Origin: Cryptomeria japonica
Taxonomy: Eukaryota > Streptophyta > Pinopsida > Cupressales > Cupressaceae
Reading direction: 5' to 3'
Length of the DNA: 64,000 nt
Assembly: GCF_030272615.1 (NCBI RefSeq)
Contig: NC_081415.1
Location: 420,228,257-420,292,256 of the forward strand
Shown here: positions 35,000 to 47,835 of the stretch, piece by piece
Layout: every line of letters begins with the position of its first letter
Position numbering within the stretch: the stretch's first letter is position 1
Translations under genes and position numbers: made by a program
Notes under the pieces: model-generated
What the model saw: the letters and a program-made list of their open reading frames with translations, nothing else
What the model was told of the DNA's origin: nothing
Database searches by the model: none

Positions 35000-35760
35000 T
35001 CGAACTGAAATCTATATCGTATTCCACCGATCCACCAAGTTGATGTGGAAGTCCACGTCATGATAGATACATAATAGAAGCGGCTTATTGTAACACTGGT
35101 GATATCTTGAAGCTTCAATGACCTGACGGTGTCCACCTGTCAACAAGGAGTCAACAAAGGAATGATGTCGAACATTCGCTGGGAGATTTGTTAAATCCCA
35201 GCGAGCTGACGATGCCAATGTGAACAGTGTTTAGAGGTAAATCGATTATCAGTGATATCTTGCAATTAGGGGAGGCTCTAATTGTGTCTTGTTGACTTAG
35301 CAATGCACATGTGGATGGACACTCAAAAAGAGAAAGCTTGTTAGTGAGATTCTACGTCCTGAGGATATTTAAATTTCATCTTGTTGACTCGCTGATGGAT
35401 ACCTGGATGTACACATCAGAAGAAATGACCATCGAAAAAATCTTGTGCTATAGGTAAAATAGTTGAACTACATCAACGACCTAGTGAGAAGGTTGTAAGT
35501 GACTTGGTCATAGAAGAGAAAACCCATGTGGATGTACAAATGCATAATAAATGGTAGAGATGATTTGCCAAATATAGTTGATATGGAGGTTGCTGAATCA
35601 TGACCGATATCTAGTGTCCATGTCACCAAATAGTGCAAACAACAAAATGATGTCGAGAGAGTGGTGGGATAGATTTTTTACTCCCACGATCCACCGATGA
35701 TGACACATATGGGAAAGTTTTGGGTCCAACTGAGACAAAAAGACAGAGTGGCATTTCTTG
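35000..35760. repeat. hairpin and sub-repeat region preceding family B ORF
   Basis: It contains a perfect 9-bp hairpin TCGCTGGGA/TCCCAGCGA (about 35176-35205) and GTGGGA/TCCCAC (about 35671-35694). Repeated phrases on the minus strand pair a TGTxCATCCA core with a (G/A)AGTCAACAAGA core. A homologous block lies in opposite orientation at 40740-41130. The layout resembles the hairpin zone at the start of family A. Confidence 0.55.
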
Positions 35761-36529
35761 ATTGATTTTTAGTAGAATCAAATTTGATCAATGATGGCTT
35801 TAAAATGTTACAAGTACCCAATGATGCCAAGTGTTACAAAGCCGACCATTGGTCAAAAAATTTCAAATTTTGCCAACGACCGTTAATCAAATTAAATCAA
35901 CAACAAAGTTTTAAAATTGCTCAACTACTTGTTCCAAGGAATGAAAGCTCGCACGGAGGATATTAATGGTAGACACGTCGCAGATAGATAGTTGATAAAA
36001 GCACCAATTCAAGCGAATTTTCTCAATTTTGAGCAAAAAGGCGATTGAAGGTGAAAGAAAAGGCAAGCTCGAGCTTTGGAGATTGTTTTGTAGAGAAGTT
36101 GAGAAGAATTGTAGACAATCGAATTTGAATAGTGAGTTGGCTTCTTTCCTATTTTCTTGTATTTGTTTGTAATTTTTGAAAGTTTAGAAGCTAAAGAAAT
36201 TAGAAACCCTAGCCATAACATTGATTCAATCTTTAGGGTTGCTCTGTAAAATTAAGAAACCAAAAAACATGTGAACCTCATCCAAAGCCTCTGCACCAGA
36301 CGACCCTAAACCCAAAAGACAAAAGGAGTCGAACCTCTATGACTACCTAATTTCTCAATGGTCAAGGTCATCTCGAAGACCAAGAACTATAGTGTGTGCA
36401 AAGAGATTTCATGACTCTCAGAGTAATTGCAAAGAAGCTTATATGCCAATTAGAGGCCATAACATTTTTAGATATTTTTAGATCAAATCAAATAGAGAAG
36501 AGCTTGAGTGTGATCCCTGGAGACTAGGG

Positions 36530-39510
36530 TTGGCACAATTGGTAGTACCAAATATCTTTGTAAATGTGGACTTAATTAGAGTAATTGTAAAGCAATATGA
36601 TGCCAATACAAGGTGCATTCAATCAATTTATGGAAAGATGGTTGAAATCAATAAAGTCATTATTTGTCAAGTGTTTGGCATGAAGAATGTAGAAGGTAGT
36701 TATTACATAATTATCAACCTGGGTAGCTTGAGAGTAGAATACCACAATGTAGAGGGGGTGTATAGGAGAAAGTGGCTACCGCTTCGCAAGCCCGAGTTGG
36801 ATAATGAACTTCAAAAGTTTGAGAAAATAAACCTACCACCTTATAGTGTTGAATTATTTCACAAGTATTTTTAAATGATTTATTATGCTATGTGTCAAGT
36901 TCCTGGTTTTAAGGGACATTTACAAATGCAGGAAGTACTTACAATTTTGATTTGTGATGTCCAAAGTACTGTTGAAAACAAACCTTTTGACTATCCTCGC
37001 TTTGCAGTAGAAGGGATTCATAATGTCCTAGTCAATATTCAAATGAATAGTTCAAATGTCACATTCAAATGGTATTCCTTATGGATACATATACTACTAT
37101 TTTTTGGACAAAGGAATAGATTATGGTGTAATGATTTATGCATTAAGGACTTTGATGGTAATGGAATAAGGCAACTTGTGCAAGTATGGACATCTATTTG
37201 GGACTGTGGTTATATGCATGCCCAATATTTATGTTTCGAGGAGCATTTTGTTTGAAAACTATATGGTTTATTTGGTCATAACCCTCCAAGGTTGTCAAAT
37301 AATATCATGAAGTTATTAAGGCCTAAAGAAAGGGAATAGAAGATAAAGGTTAAAATAAGCCATAATTGGGATGATTGGTACATCATAGAGGAGAATACTT
37401 ACATAAGAGTCTATGGATTTGAGAGACAACCACATTTGTTGCCTTTGATAGTTCCTAACAAATTAGAATATCTAGAAATAATCAAACAAATGTATGAGGC
37501 AGATGCTCCTTTTGATAAGTCACGTAAGGGTTCTTTGGTCCCTTCTTATCTTCATATTAAAGATTTTTAGGTTTCTTCAGCAAATGGCTTTGCACAAGCC
37601 ATCAATCTCTTGAATAGATATAAGTTACCCCTACATTCAGAGGGAAAGAAATTTGATCTAGAATAATACATCAGATTTGCAAGAAAGTTTATAGGTTTGA
37701 GTGCATACACTCACACGTTTGTGCTCAAAGAAGAATTAACAAGGAATTGCCCCACTTTTGAAGCCACTGTAGAAAGGCTTCAATCATGGATAAGAATCTA
37801 AAAGGCTGAGAAAGCAAGAAAGTTGGTTGACCCTACATACAAGGGTGCGTTTGGAAATGAGGATGATGAGGTCACAAGAATGGAGTTGTTACTCCAACAT
37901 GAATCTAGGTTGACATCAAACAATGTCTCATCCATCAGAGTGGAAGGACATAAGGTTGTTTATCCTTTAGCTCAAATTTCTCCCGCTCCATCAGTAGGAA
38001 TGGAAGCATCAGAAGATGTGGGAGAAAGTGCAATACCCCACGAGGAAGAGGAAGAGGTTATGCAACAAGTGCATGTGTCATCTTACCAACCCCCAAAAAA
38101 TCAAGATGGCCAAATTGATGAAATTGTTGATTTCTTAACAGATGAATTCAAAACTATGGCTTTTAAGAAGCTTGTATTTGATGATGATTTTATCAATACA
38201 AGTGAGTTCAACGTGTTTATTAATAAATTCAATGGAAGGAAATTTAAGGAAAGAACTCTTAATACCCCCCAAAGAAAATAGATGAGGTTGTCAAAAAAAA
38301 TTGGGTGGAGGTCAAAGAAGAAATCAAGGACATGACCCCAGAGAAGGGAAGATAATTGTTAAAAGAAGCAAGATGTATGCTCCTTCTAGGGACAAATATG
38401 TCCTCTTGTATTGCCTTTGATAATCTCAAGAGATATGAAGGTATGGATATGAAGTTAAGTGATGAAGGAATAGATAAGTTGTGCTATGGTTCAGAAATTA
38501 GGCCTAATGACAATTTTTTGGCTATGTGGTGTTTGTATCCACTTGACAAGAGGCCCATCAACATTACAGATCCATGGCAGATTTTGGGGCACTTTATTGT
38601 TTATAGGCAAGAAGATGTCAATGCAAAATAGGCTACAAATTTTAATGTAAATGCTTCATTATTTATTAGGGCTGGAGTAGAGAAGCTCATAGTTAAGAAT
38701 GAGGATCTAGAGAGGAAGATTCTTGAGCTAAATGATATATTAAGCGCCTCTCCACAACAAGCTCTTTTAATGATGCTACTAAATCAAAGATTGACTTAGC
38801 CATTAAGAAGGAAAAGACAATAGAAGTAGAAAGATGATTAGCCAAGGCTCAAGAGGAAAACCAAAGGCTTGGTAAGGATCTAAGAACTCATAAGTTTAAA
38901 ATGGCTCAGAAATTGATTGAAGTTAAATTTTCACAATTGCTACCTCATTTGCAATTAATGTGGAAAAGGTACCAAGATATTGTTAGTGTTGTCAAAAGAC
39001 AAAGGAAAGAAGAGCTTGGATTGAAATTGACTCAAAGTACATAAAGAGAAAGCAACAATTGTTACAAATTTTTTGAGCAATATGGAAGTCATTTTGATAA
39101 TGATGCTAAATTACAATTAGTAACTATAATGGATGAGAAAAAAGCTATATTGTCAGAGATGGATCTATTGTTGAATGAACAACATAAATATCATGGACAT
39201 GTAGGGAAAGCTTTGAATAAATTCAATAAACTGCAAGGCACACAACTACCAACATTTTTCAAGGACAAGAGAAAATAAAAATGAAGTTGAGTGGAAAGAA
39301 GAGCTTGGGAAAGTACTTCTCTATGGCATAATGATTAATGTGGTTGATGATGTTGACAAAGTAGAAGAAAACCTCTATAAGCAACTAGAAGGAATGTCAT
39401 AATTGGAGTATATTGTGAGGATCTTGAGTAAACAAAATTCTTTGGTCGCTAGTCAAGCTTATGAAGAACATATAAAGACCTACACCAAATTCTTGCAAAA
39501 GAAGAACTGA
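36530..39510 (+). pseudogene. family B mobile ORF (about 900 codons, decayed)
   Basis: Open segments 36530-36874, 36875-37255, 37823-38281 and 38356-38631, plus the readable stretches between and after them up to about 39510, read as one protein broken by stops and frameshifts. The N-terminal ~450 residues look globular (YGKMVEINKVIICQVFGMKN; later NWDDWYIIEENTYIRVYGFE). An acidic linker follows (EEEEEVMQQVH), then a C-terminal part rich in Lys/Glu with coiled-coil character. No named family is recognised. Layout and the G-x-x-(hydrophobic) motif recall the LINE-linked ORF at 1336 and the family A ORF at 47836. A TATA-bearing repeat follows at about 40020. The role is unknown; association with repeats suggests a mobile-element protein. 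Confidence 0.55.
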
Positions 39511-39899
39511 TTGATTAAGAAGAGCTAGGTGGTTGGAGGGACGAACTATGTTTTAAACGCAATTCAACTATATATACATGGGAGCCTTGCCAAATCATGC
39601 AGATCACGAGTATCCCATATTGGTTTAGAGAAGTTAATTATGTTTGAAGTATATATTTATTTGGTCACATGCTATTCAGTGCCTTAGTCATTTCATAAGG
39701 CTTGTCTCTAGTTGTTACTTGTTTCTCTCCTTTTAGTTTATGCACTTTCCACCTCATCCCTGGTCGCATCATCATCAACAACAATTTTTGTCTCCAAGTG
39801 AAGCAGTTAACAAAGTGTGCCACATTAGCATGCCACACCAATAGATCCATGCATTGGCAGTTTTGAGAATGAAAGCGATTATCTTTGCATTTCCCTCCT

Positions 39900-40420
39900 C
39901 AAGGATACAAATCTATATTGTCATGTGTAAGAATGTAAAGGTACCATAACATATTCTGGTTGAGGCTAATCAGATTTTGACACATGTGTAGATGGCCCAA
40001 AGCTTGTTTGGCTCCTTTGTTATTATAAAAAGGAATTTGAGGCCATTTGTAAGGGGTTCTGAAAATTCTCATAGGTGGGTAGAATGTATTAGGTTTGATC
40101 TTTTTGATAATAGAAAATAGTTGCAGAGTCTTTACTACTTTACAAAATTGTATACATAATTTAATTGAATGAAATTAATACAAGCAAATTCAAATTGTCT
40201 TCTATTTAATGTGTTTACATGTATGAATTGATGTGTCTAGGGTGCATTAATTTGTCTACACAATCAATTGTGAATGTGTACTATGAATTACAAGTTTCTT
40301 TCAAGTAAAGAATTAAATGTTATAATTATATTGCAGTAAGGTAGACATATCTTCTAGTGATTCTTAAGTAGAATCTAAAATTGTTGCAAGGACATTTGTG
40401 TGAGGCACAAGTGTTAAATG
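39900..40420 (+). promoter_or_regulatory. promoter-like terminal repeat after family B ORF
   Basis: This segment is repeated in reverse orientation at about 57600-58030. Shared blocks include TTTGACACAT, ATTATAAAAAGGAATT (TATA-like, near 40024) and GCAGAGTCTTTA, as well as CACAATCAATTGTGAATGTG and GTAGACAT. The order (TATA, then a long AT-rich transcript-like tail) resembles an LTR R-U5 part. Exact ends are not found. Confidence 0.5.
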
Positions 40421-40739
40421 ATAAAATTGTGAGAGATTTATACAATTTGTAAGCATTTCATTCTCTTCTATTGGACTCTGTTACCCTAAGGCATAGACAC
40501 CGATCTTTCATTTTCCCAATTAATTTTAGGATCAAAATACTCATATAATCTTTTAATTTTCATGTTGTAGGAGTCATGGGGGCTTCACCCGCTAAGCAAT
40601 GATATATCATGTGCATTCATATTGGGGGGTTTAATATCTCGAAAATACAAATCAATATATTGCGGATATATTAAGGACATAGTGGACGGTTTTATAAATA
40701 GTCATCTTGAATATGAATATTCAAAGGTATTTTTTATTC

Positions 40740-41130
40740 ATCAACTTCTAGCAGTAGGGGTTGGACATAGGACTTCCACATGTGTCATCATTGGTGGATC
40801 ATGGGAGTCCAAAATTTCTTACAATGATCCCACATGTCTATCATGGTCAGGCAACCTCCTCCATCACCAAGTCATTGGGATGTGCGAGAAGCATCGTCGA
40901 TATTTTGAGAATCATCCTCGTCATCTACTATATGCATATGTACATCCACATGGGCTTCCCTTTCTACAACCAAGTCACTTGCAACCTTCTCGTTGGGTCG
41001 TTAAGGTATCTCAAAAGCTTTAGTTATAAGAAATATTTTGTCGATGGTTATCCCTTCTAATGTGTGTATCCATGTATGCATCATCAAGTTGGCAAGATGA
41101 GATTTTAACTTTGATAGAACTCAGAGTTTC
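40740..41130. repeat. inverted copy of the 35.3-35.74 kb block
   Basis: ATGTGTCATCATTGGTGGAT, TACATCCACATGGG, ACCAAGTCACTTGCAACCTT, TCGATGGTTAT and TGTGTGTATCCATGTAT match the reverse complement of 35300-35740 in order. CATGGGA and TCCCACATG form a hairpin inside. The open frames 40622-41023 and 40761-41060 cover this repeat and are not genes. Confidence 0.65.
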
Positions 41131-41269
41131 ACCAATGAGATTTGTTTTGTTGAGTGTATTTCACTCAGAAGTAGGGGCAAAAAGAGAAAACAATTGCAGC
41201 ATAGTCATGAATGGGCGCCTTGGAGGACAAGTTAAGTGCGCTAAATGTGTATTTCAATTCAAATAATAT

Positions 41270-42790
41270 TCATTTCAAGTCAAATAGTGTTCATTATAAG
41301 GTGGGAAGTGGCTAAGCAGCAAAGTGGAAGTAAACCTCACAGAAACTTGCAACTTCAAGCCATTATCAAGATTTATAGTTGAAGAGGACCGAGGAACAAT
41401 ACTTAATTAGGTATTTAGAAAAATTCTTGTCCCCTCCATTGAACTATTATTCTCATTCATCTATTTTAACTTAGTAATGTCGAACATGGAAAACACTATT
41501 CCATCTGTCAAAACAATCTGTAAACTAGGATGAAGAACACATGAAGAACCATCATTTGATCTGTAACCAAGAGCTTTTGAATACTAATTATAGTTGTGTC
41601 GACTTGAATTTCATCCTCAAGATGCTACCTGCAACATGTTAGTTTCACAAATTACAAATGGAAATGCTACAAGAAATCCAAACTCAACCAATGAAACTAC
41701 ATGAAATTGGTATTAAAATAAAAACACTATTTTTACCTTCATGATTTAAGTCTCATTGTGTCCTAAATTCATTGTTCCTAGTTGCAGATGGTGTGCTCTC
41801 AGACAAGCATTGATAGCTTCCAAGATGGCATATGAAGAATGGACTGATAACTGATACTATGATGTGCAATGCTAAATGACTATGCTAAAATGATTATGCT
41901 AAATGATTGTGCTATTTGCTTCAAGATTAAAACTCACGGATGGATAATTTTTCACAAATGATTAACTTGAAAACTCACTTGAAGACTAACTTGAAGACTA
42001 ACTCTCTCTCAACTCAAACTCCTGATTTTATAGACCTTGAGAGGATAAGATGATGTGGCTCAGATCAATGGTCATGATCAAATCTGTAGATTTGGATGGT
42101 TGTGAGCAAAGGTGAAGGTTGAGAGAAAGGGGGAAGGAGAAGACAAGTGTCACTCATCTCACCTTGACTGGGTTGCTGACTGAGGGAATCTAGGGATGGT
42201 TGGAGAAAATTTAGGCATGAGAGGACAAGTGGACTCAAGTCCTTCCTAAGATGTAGGGATGTTGGAGAGAATATAGAAGGAGGTTATGAAATATGTGTAC
42301 GTACACAATATTTCATTAAATTTGGAGGTTGAAGATAAGTGATGAATTAATATTTAAGAAATATTAATTTCATTAGCCACATGATGGATGAGTTGACAAA
42401 GGGAAGATGAAGTGGAGATGGAAGATGAGTTGGATAAGGGATTAAATAATTTAGAAATATTTAATATTTGAGACTATAGGATACAAGAATAATCATTAGA
42501 TATTAGATATTTAAATGATTGAAAGAAATAATTAAATATTTAGATATTCAATTAACTGATTAGAAGAATAATTAAATATTAGATATTTAATTAATTAGAG
42601 GAATATGATAGATGAATTAATTAATAAAATACTTCAACTAAATTAATTGATAGAAAGACACGAAATGAATTAAATAAATTAATCCTTTCAAATTAATTAT
42701 TCAATAGAAGAATAATCATTAAATAAATATAAAATATTTATTTAATTTCTCATACCCAATTCTTATGTGTATACAACAGTTTACAACATC
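41270..42790. repeat. AT-rich LTR-like region (probably minus-oriented)
   Basis: A purine-rich segment (42040-42460) is followed by dense TTAATTAAT/ATATTTAA repeats up to about 42770. Composition and the order of motifs resemble AT-rich gymnosperm LTRs, and 58030-58640 looks like a related region read from the other strand. No TSD found. Confidence 0.35.
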
Positions 42791-43014
42791 TAACAATGCC
42801 AATAGAAAAAAACTAGAAAAAATACCCATGAACGAGTATGGAGATCTCAAATAGAGCAAAAGAAACTATCACAACAACATAATATATTAGAAAACTAGAA
42901 GGTTTTTTTTTTACATAAGTATTGCCATAATTGGGAAACTCCCATATAATAAAAAATAGAAAACAAGTACATAGATAATAAGAGGGGGGACATAGGGGGG
43001 ATCAATGATATAGA

Positions 43015-43560
43015 TAACCAGTCTCCTTTCCAATCACTTCCAACCTTTCTACAATCTCTTCGGGGAATAGATTGCCATTATCCTTCATGAAGGCCTCAAA
43101 CTCATCCAAGTTGTATTTTTGGCCTACCCCAACTTTGAATAACTTCCATGCTTCGGCCATTTTGGTCTTTTTGCCTTCTGCATTAAGATCAAAAAAACCA
43201 AGCATGATTTTTGACTATGGCACAATCTCAAGGGTCTCTAGCACAGTCTTGACACCTTCAACATTCTCCTCCTTCACTATGCAATGCACAATACCATAAG
43301 CGTTGATGGCATATCCCAAAATTTGGATGATGGGGGAGAATATATTCTCGTAAATTATTCCATTGTGTACATGCTCATTAGCCTAGAAATCCATCTCTAG
43401 ATTATTTATCATAGACATCTTCTCCTCCTCGTTCCCTTTGTTAAATATGCAGGCAATCTACTCCTCTGAGGATTCTTTGAGATTGTTCATGAATACACAC
43501 AAACACTTAACACCAAAGGAGTTCACCATTTTTCGTAACAAACTTGATGAAGGAATCATG
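43015..43560 (-). pseudogene. unidentified broken ORF (C-terminal end)
   Basis: The minus strand is readable for about 180 codons with a few stops and shifts. It ends in an intact 67-codon segment (43205-43002), KVGVGQKYNLDEFEAFMKDN, then GNLFPEEIVERLEVIG. It is helical and charged, with no domain I recognise. It probably belongs to the retroelement whose AT-rich terminal region lies to its left. Confidence 0.35.
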
Positions 43561-44274
43561 GCTTTATAGCCTTCGTATCGTAACAATTGAAATAAATCTC
43601 AAAACATAGTTCTTTGGGATCTATTTGTAAAATGTGTGCCCAAATCTTAGTCTATTGTTGTCTATCTAGGCAAATCATCCACATTTTGTTCAAAAGGATA
43701 AGACCCTTTCATCCATCTACCACCTATTATGTTCAACCCTGCATTTTGTACCTCTGACTATAAAAATAGATATGATTGGAGAATTTGATCGATTGCTTTT
43801 CAATTTTGGCAAAAAAAGAACTCATCGAGATCCAATGTAATCTTTTTTTTTTATCATTTCATGTGGCTTCACGAATGGAAAACTTTGTCGCCAAAATGGA
43901 GATTAGAAATCTTACACAATACAATTGCAGTTCCATGTGAAGCCATGTCATTCTTTCCAGGTAACCAATGTTGATTTACACTTATCTCAAATCAAAATAT
44001 CTCATAAATCATGCCTCAGTAATCCTAATTAGAATAACAAGGAAAAGAAACAGTTACTTGGGGAAACTGCCAAGGAAAGGAAACACCTTCATTGACTCTT
44101 AATTTCCCCATTTCCAAGTTAATTAACCCCTTCATTTGTAAATTTGACTTTCTTTTTTCATTTACTTATGGATGCACCGAGATGAACATACACATCATTT
44201 CATAGCAATATTATAACCAAACTTTTTAATTATTAATTAAAATTGTATCCATTACTTTACCAATTGACAGGTAC

Positions 44275-46350
44275 ATGTGGATTGAAATGCAGATGGATCC
44301 AATTGTAGATATGGAATATGTAATTGTTACTGGTGAAGAAAATTTTGTTGTTGGCACATTCGTTTATCGAAAAGGTTGTACACTTGCTGACATTTGTCAT
44401 GAAATTTTGGATGATGAACTCGTTGAATATCCTTTCAATTTTATCCATGGGCTTGGACATCCTTTAAATATAAAAGCATGAACAAAAAAGGAAAGCTACA
44501 ACAACAATTATAGGCATGAAAAGGATACATGACATAGTGGATGTTGGTACACTTGAGTCTAATATAGTGGAAAGTACACCAAACCCTCAACACAATAGAG
44601 AGAGTATGGAGGAAGGTATGCTTAAACAACTGAGAGCGGAGATGGGTCTAAGTCAGTGGAACAAATTATAGTTGTTGATCCTGATGTATTGGCATCTTGG
44701 AATCAGGAAGTGAATAGTTTAATGGAAGAATTTGTCAATGCAAAACTTATTCTTAAAGTATATTCAGATTAGGGAGAACCTAAAATAAAGATCCATTGTG
44801 AAAGTTGTGGCATTGATTATGGAACAGGGGAAGTATCCATGGCAGCATAAACAATTCATAACTTTAGAAACAATCATATGAAAAATAATGTCCCATCAAT
44901 GTCACATTTTGATAGAGGGAAATGGTGAAAATCATTCAAGTAGCATAGAAAAGCAGACAACATTGGATAGAGATTGATTCGAGATTGATCAAGCAATTAA
45001 AGTATTAGATGATTTCAACAAGACACGAGAGCTTAATTTGTTCAAGGTGGTGGAAGCAACACTTGTAAGCTATGATGATAAGAAAAAAGTAAGAGTGAAA
45101 TATACACAATGCAATAAATGGTTTTGTTTGGTACCAGTAAGTGGTAATATTGTCATTTCTCTAAATGAGCACATGAAATCAAAGAAGCACATCACTACTA
45201 CAAATGAGGCTTCACATGATACAATTGTTTTAAGGAGTGGCATAGTCGGGTGACCAAAGAAGCCTACCAATGATAAGTCCCAACAAACTTTGACTAGGTT
45301 ATGGGTCCCATCATTGCCATTTGTATTACATAGGGATTCTACAAGTGCATATCCTTCTACTTTGGGTGTGTTAACTACCAAGTTTAAATTTATTTTGAAT
45401 ATGATTTATTATGATTGGTACATTATTTGTTTTATCATCTTATTAAAGGTCATTCATCGCCATTGATTTTGCAATGTTGGGGGTATTGGTATTCCCATAT
45501 TTATAAAAATGGGTAGAGATTAGACACAAAGGTACTTATGGATGATCAAAGTGGTGGAAAATTATGGGTCATAGAGAAGCATGCCAAGATGATGTTTTGT
45601 TATGAGGGTAATGAATATTGTATTGAAGGCATATATAGGCATATTCATTACAAGAGGGATTCTAAGAGAGGGATCCCATTTGAATCATTAACATGCAGGC
45701 TTTGTAAGATGATTCCAAAATGTGATGACTTTAAGATGCATTTATATCGTGAATCAAAATGTACCAGTAAAAGACATGGGAGGGATACAAGGAGAGGGAG
45801 AAGACTAGACTATTTTACTCAAGATGGACTTAGAATAGCTACTAGGGTTTCTAATGCTAGCCAAAGATCAACAATGCAGGCTTTTTGGTGGGAAAAGAAA
45901 AAGGTTGCTATATTCTCTATTAGAATGAGATCCCTAAAGGATAAGTTGTTTGAATCGATAGAAAGGAAGGATGTCTTTAGGTTTTGCAAGGATCTATATG
46001 AGGCACACAAACAAGGAAAATTACAAGGTAAAGATGCAATTTGGGATTTTGTCAAGGATATCTTTCACAACTTGATGCATCAAAAGGCGAGGAGAAGGTA
46101 TAGTACATCCACTAAATCTCTTTATGAGATAATCAAGTTATAGGGAGGTCATAGATTACATAGATTTATTAGCTTGAATATGGACGATCCTTCAATTTAT
46201 TTAACTTTGAGGAAAGTTAGAAAGTCATTGGTATATATCTTGGAGGAGTGCAACTACATTTTCGAGGTAGTAGGAAAAGTATATGCTTCTTATAAAATCA
46301 AACATGGTATAGATGGCCCAATTCTTGTCTACCTTTTTGAAGATGAAACT
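44275..46350 (+). pseudogene. large transposase-like protein, 5' half (interrupted)
   Basis: Readable coding runs through 44275-44481, 45038-45253, 45538-46143 and 46174-46350 with stops between. Cys/His pairs (YTQCNKWFCL...HMKSKKH) suggest a BED- or C2H2-like finger near 45090-45190. A second Cys pair (CRLCKMIPKCDDF) lies near 45693. A basic helical segment follows. The frame reaches YLFEDET exactly where family A copy 2 inserted, and the next residues continue at 52762. I believe similar proteins occur in early land plants and some animals as repeat-borne genes, from memory only. The name and reaction are unknown to me. It is not a standard hAT transposase. Confidence 0.5.
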
Positions 46351-46563
46351 TGTTACCCTTGTTTTTGCTTGAAGCAAAAACTCGTTAACCCTTACAAATC
46401 TTTATTCAAAACCATTCTCATTTCTCTAAGAGTTTGTTTTTCGAGGCATTTTGCCTGCCTCTTTAGTCATTGGGAAATTTTGTGGTCATTTCCTGATCTT
46501 AGTTTTGTTCCAGTTAAATTGAAAAATTTAACTTAAACAACTCTTTTGTCTTTTGTTTTAAAA

Positions 46564-47636
46564 TTGGACTTAAAGTCCGACATTACACCACTTTTGGGTT
46601 TTGGTGCAAGGTCGGAGTTTAACCTCGACACTACACTCTTGCCATTTTTTATGATGCTTTTTGGACTTACAAGTCCGATTTACATAATTTTGAGTCTTTT
46701 TTGAGAAACGGACTTGTAAACCCGATAAGCACATTTATGTTGCACGATTATGTATTAATTGCTTTAGGTTTTCTAAGTCTTTTTTATTTCTTCTTATTTA
46801 TTTTCTTTTTAATCTTTCTTTCACTCTCATTTATTCAAGGGTTTTCAGTAGAGAGTGATTGTGCAAGGTCAAAGCCTTTTCTTCTCAGTAGGTCTTTCTT
46901 TCTTTCTTTATCATTTCCCATTTTGTTTTTATAGTGTACGTCAGAGTTTAAGACTCAACACACACCATTATTCATGTGATGCATGTTAGGCCTTAATCCT
47001 GACATACACTATTTCTTTTCCTTTTACCAAGTTTTCATGTGACGTTGGGTGTATGATGGGCTTGTGACCCCGACATACTTCACATTTCTTGTGATGTATG
47101 CCATGATTGCAAACCCAACATACATATTTTTGATATCATGGTTTCTTCGATGCAGGGAGGAGTGATGACTCTAGCCTACACCGAAGCCTTATCTTTTAGT
47201 GTATGTCGGGGCCATGCCCTCAACCTACACCATTATTATTTTATGCAGTCCTTCTTAAGATATGTTACATGGTGCATGTCAGGGTCATACCCCAACCTAC
47301 ACCATGGTTCCTTCCCATGGTGCATATCGAGGTTATAACCTCGATAGACACCAAATGCAGTTTATTCTTCCCTTTGCTTTTAACATGGTGTTAGTCAGCT
47401 TTGAAAGCCAGATTGCCACCATTTGTCATTATTTGATCTCCCTAGGTACAAATCAGACCTTCAAGCTTGATTTACACCATTTTATTCTTTTGAGCCTCTT
47501 AAGTACAAATCGGACTTATAAGTCTGAAATGCACTTTGTTTTTCTTTTCACCAGTTTTTTGTGTAAATTGGACTTGTAAGCCCTATTTACACTAGGTGCA
47601 CATACATAGATTGGAGATTCAAATCCGATTTGCATT
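46564..47636 (+). repeat. 5' hairpin array of family A copy 2
   Basis: At least twelve inverted repeats, many 45-75 bp apart. Examples: TTGGACTT/AAGTCCGA (46564-46580 and again 46661-46678); ATGTTAGG/CCTGACAT (about 46985-47010); ATGTATG/CATACAT (about 47095-47125); GTGTATGTCGGGGC paired with GCCCTCAACCTACAC (47199-47230); GGTGCATGTCAGGGT paired with ACCCCAACCTACACC (47271-47303); TATCGAGGTT/AACCTCGATA flanked by GGTG/CACC (47319-47352); TCGGACTTA/TAAGTCTGA (47510-47527); GTGTAAAT/ATTTACAC (47561-47592). Arms change but pairing stays. The Phe/Leu-rich open frame at 46701-46934 is T-rich spacer. Confidence 0.8.
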
Positions 47637-47835
47637 CAATGAGGGAATTTTTGTTCTGTCAACAAATTAAGATTTGTGGAATCCTGATAAAGTGATTCTA
47701 ATAAGCTAAAGCATGGTGATGATATTTTCCAAATGTTGCAATTGCGATCATAGTCAAATAATGAAGCCATCACCAAGAAAGAAAGAAATGAAGTTCAAGA
47801 ATTGAGACCCTCATCCTATCTTTTCATCTTCATCT

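Noticed and set aside
40622-41060. Two overlapping open frames as genes
   Set aside because: They lie on the inverted copy of the 35-kb repeat block.
46701-46934. Phe/Leu/Ser-rich membrane protein ORF
   Set aside because: T-rich spacer within the hairpin array; no conservation with copy 1.
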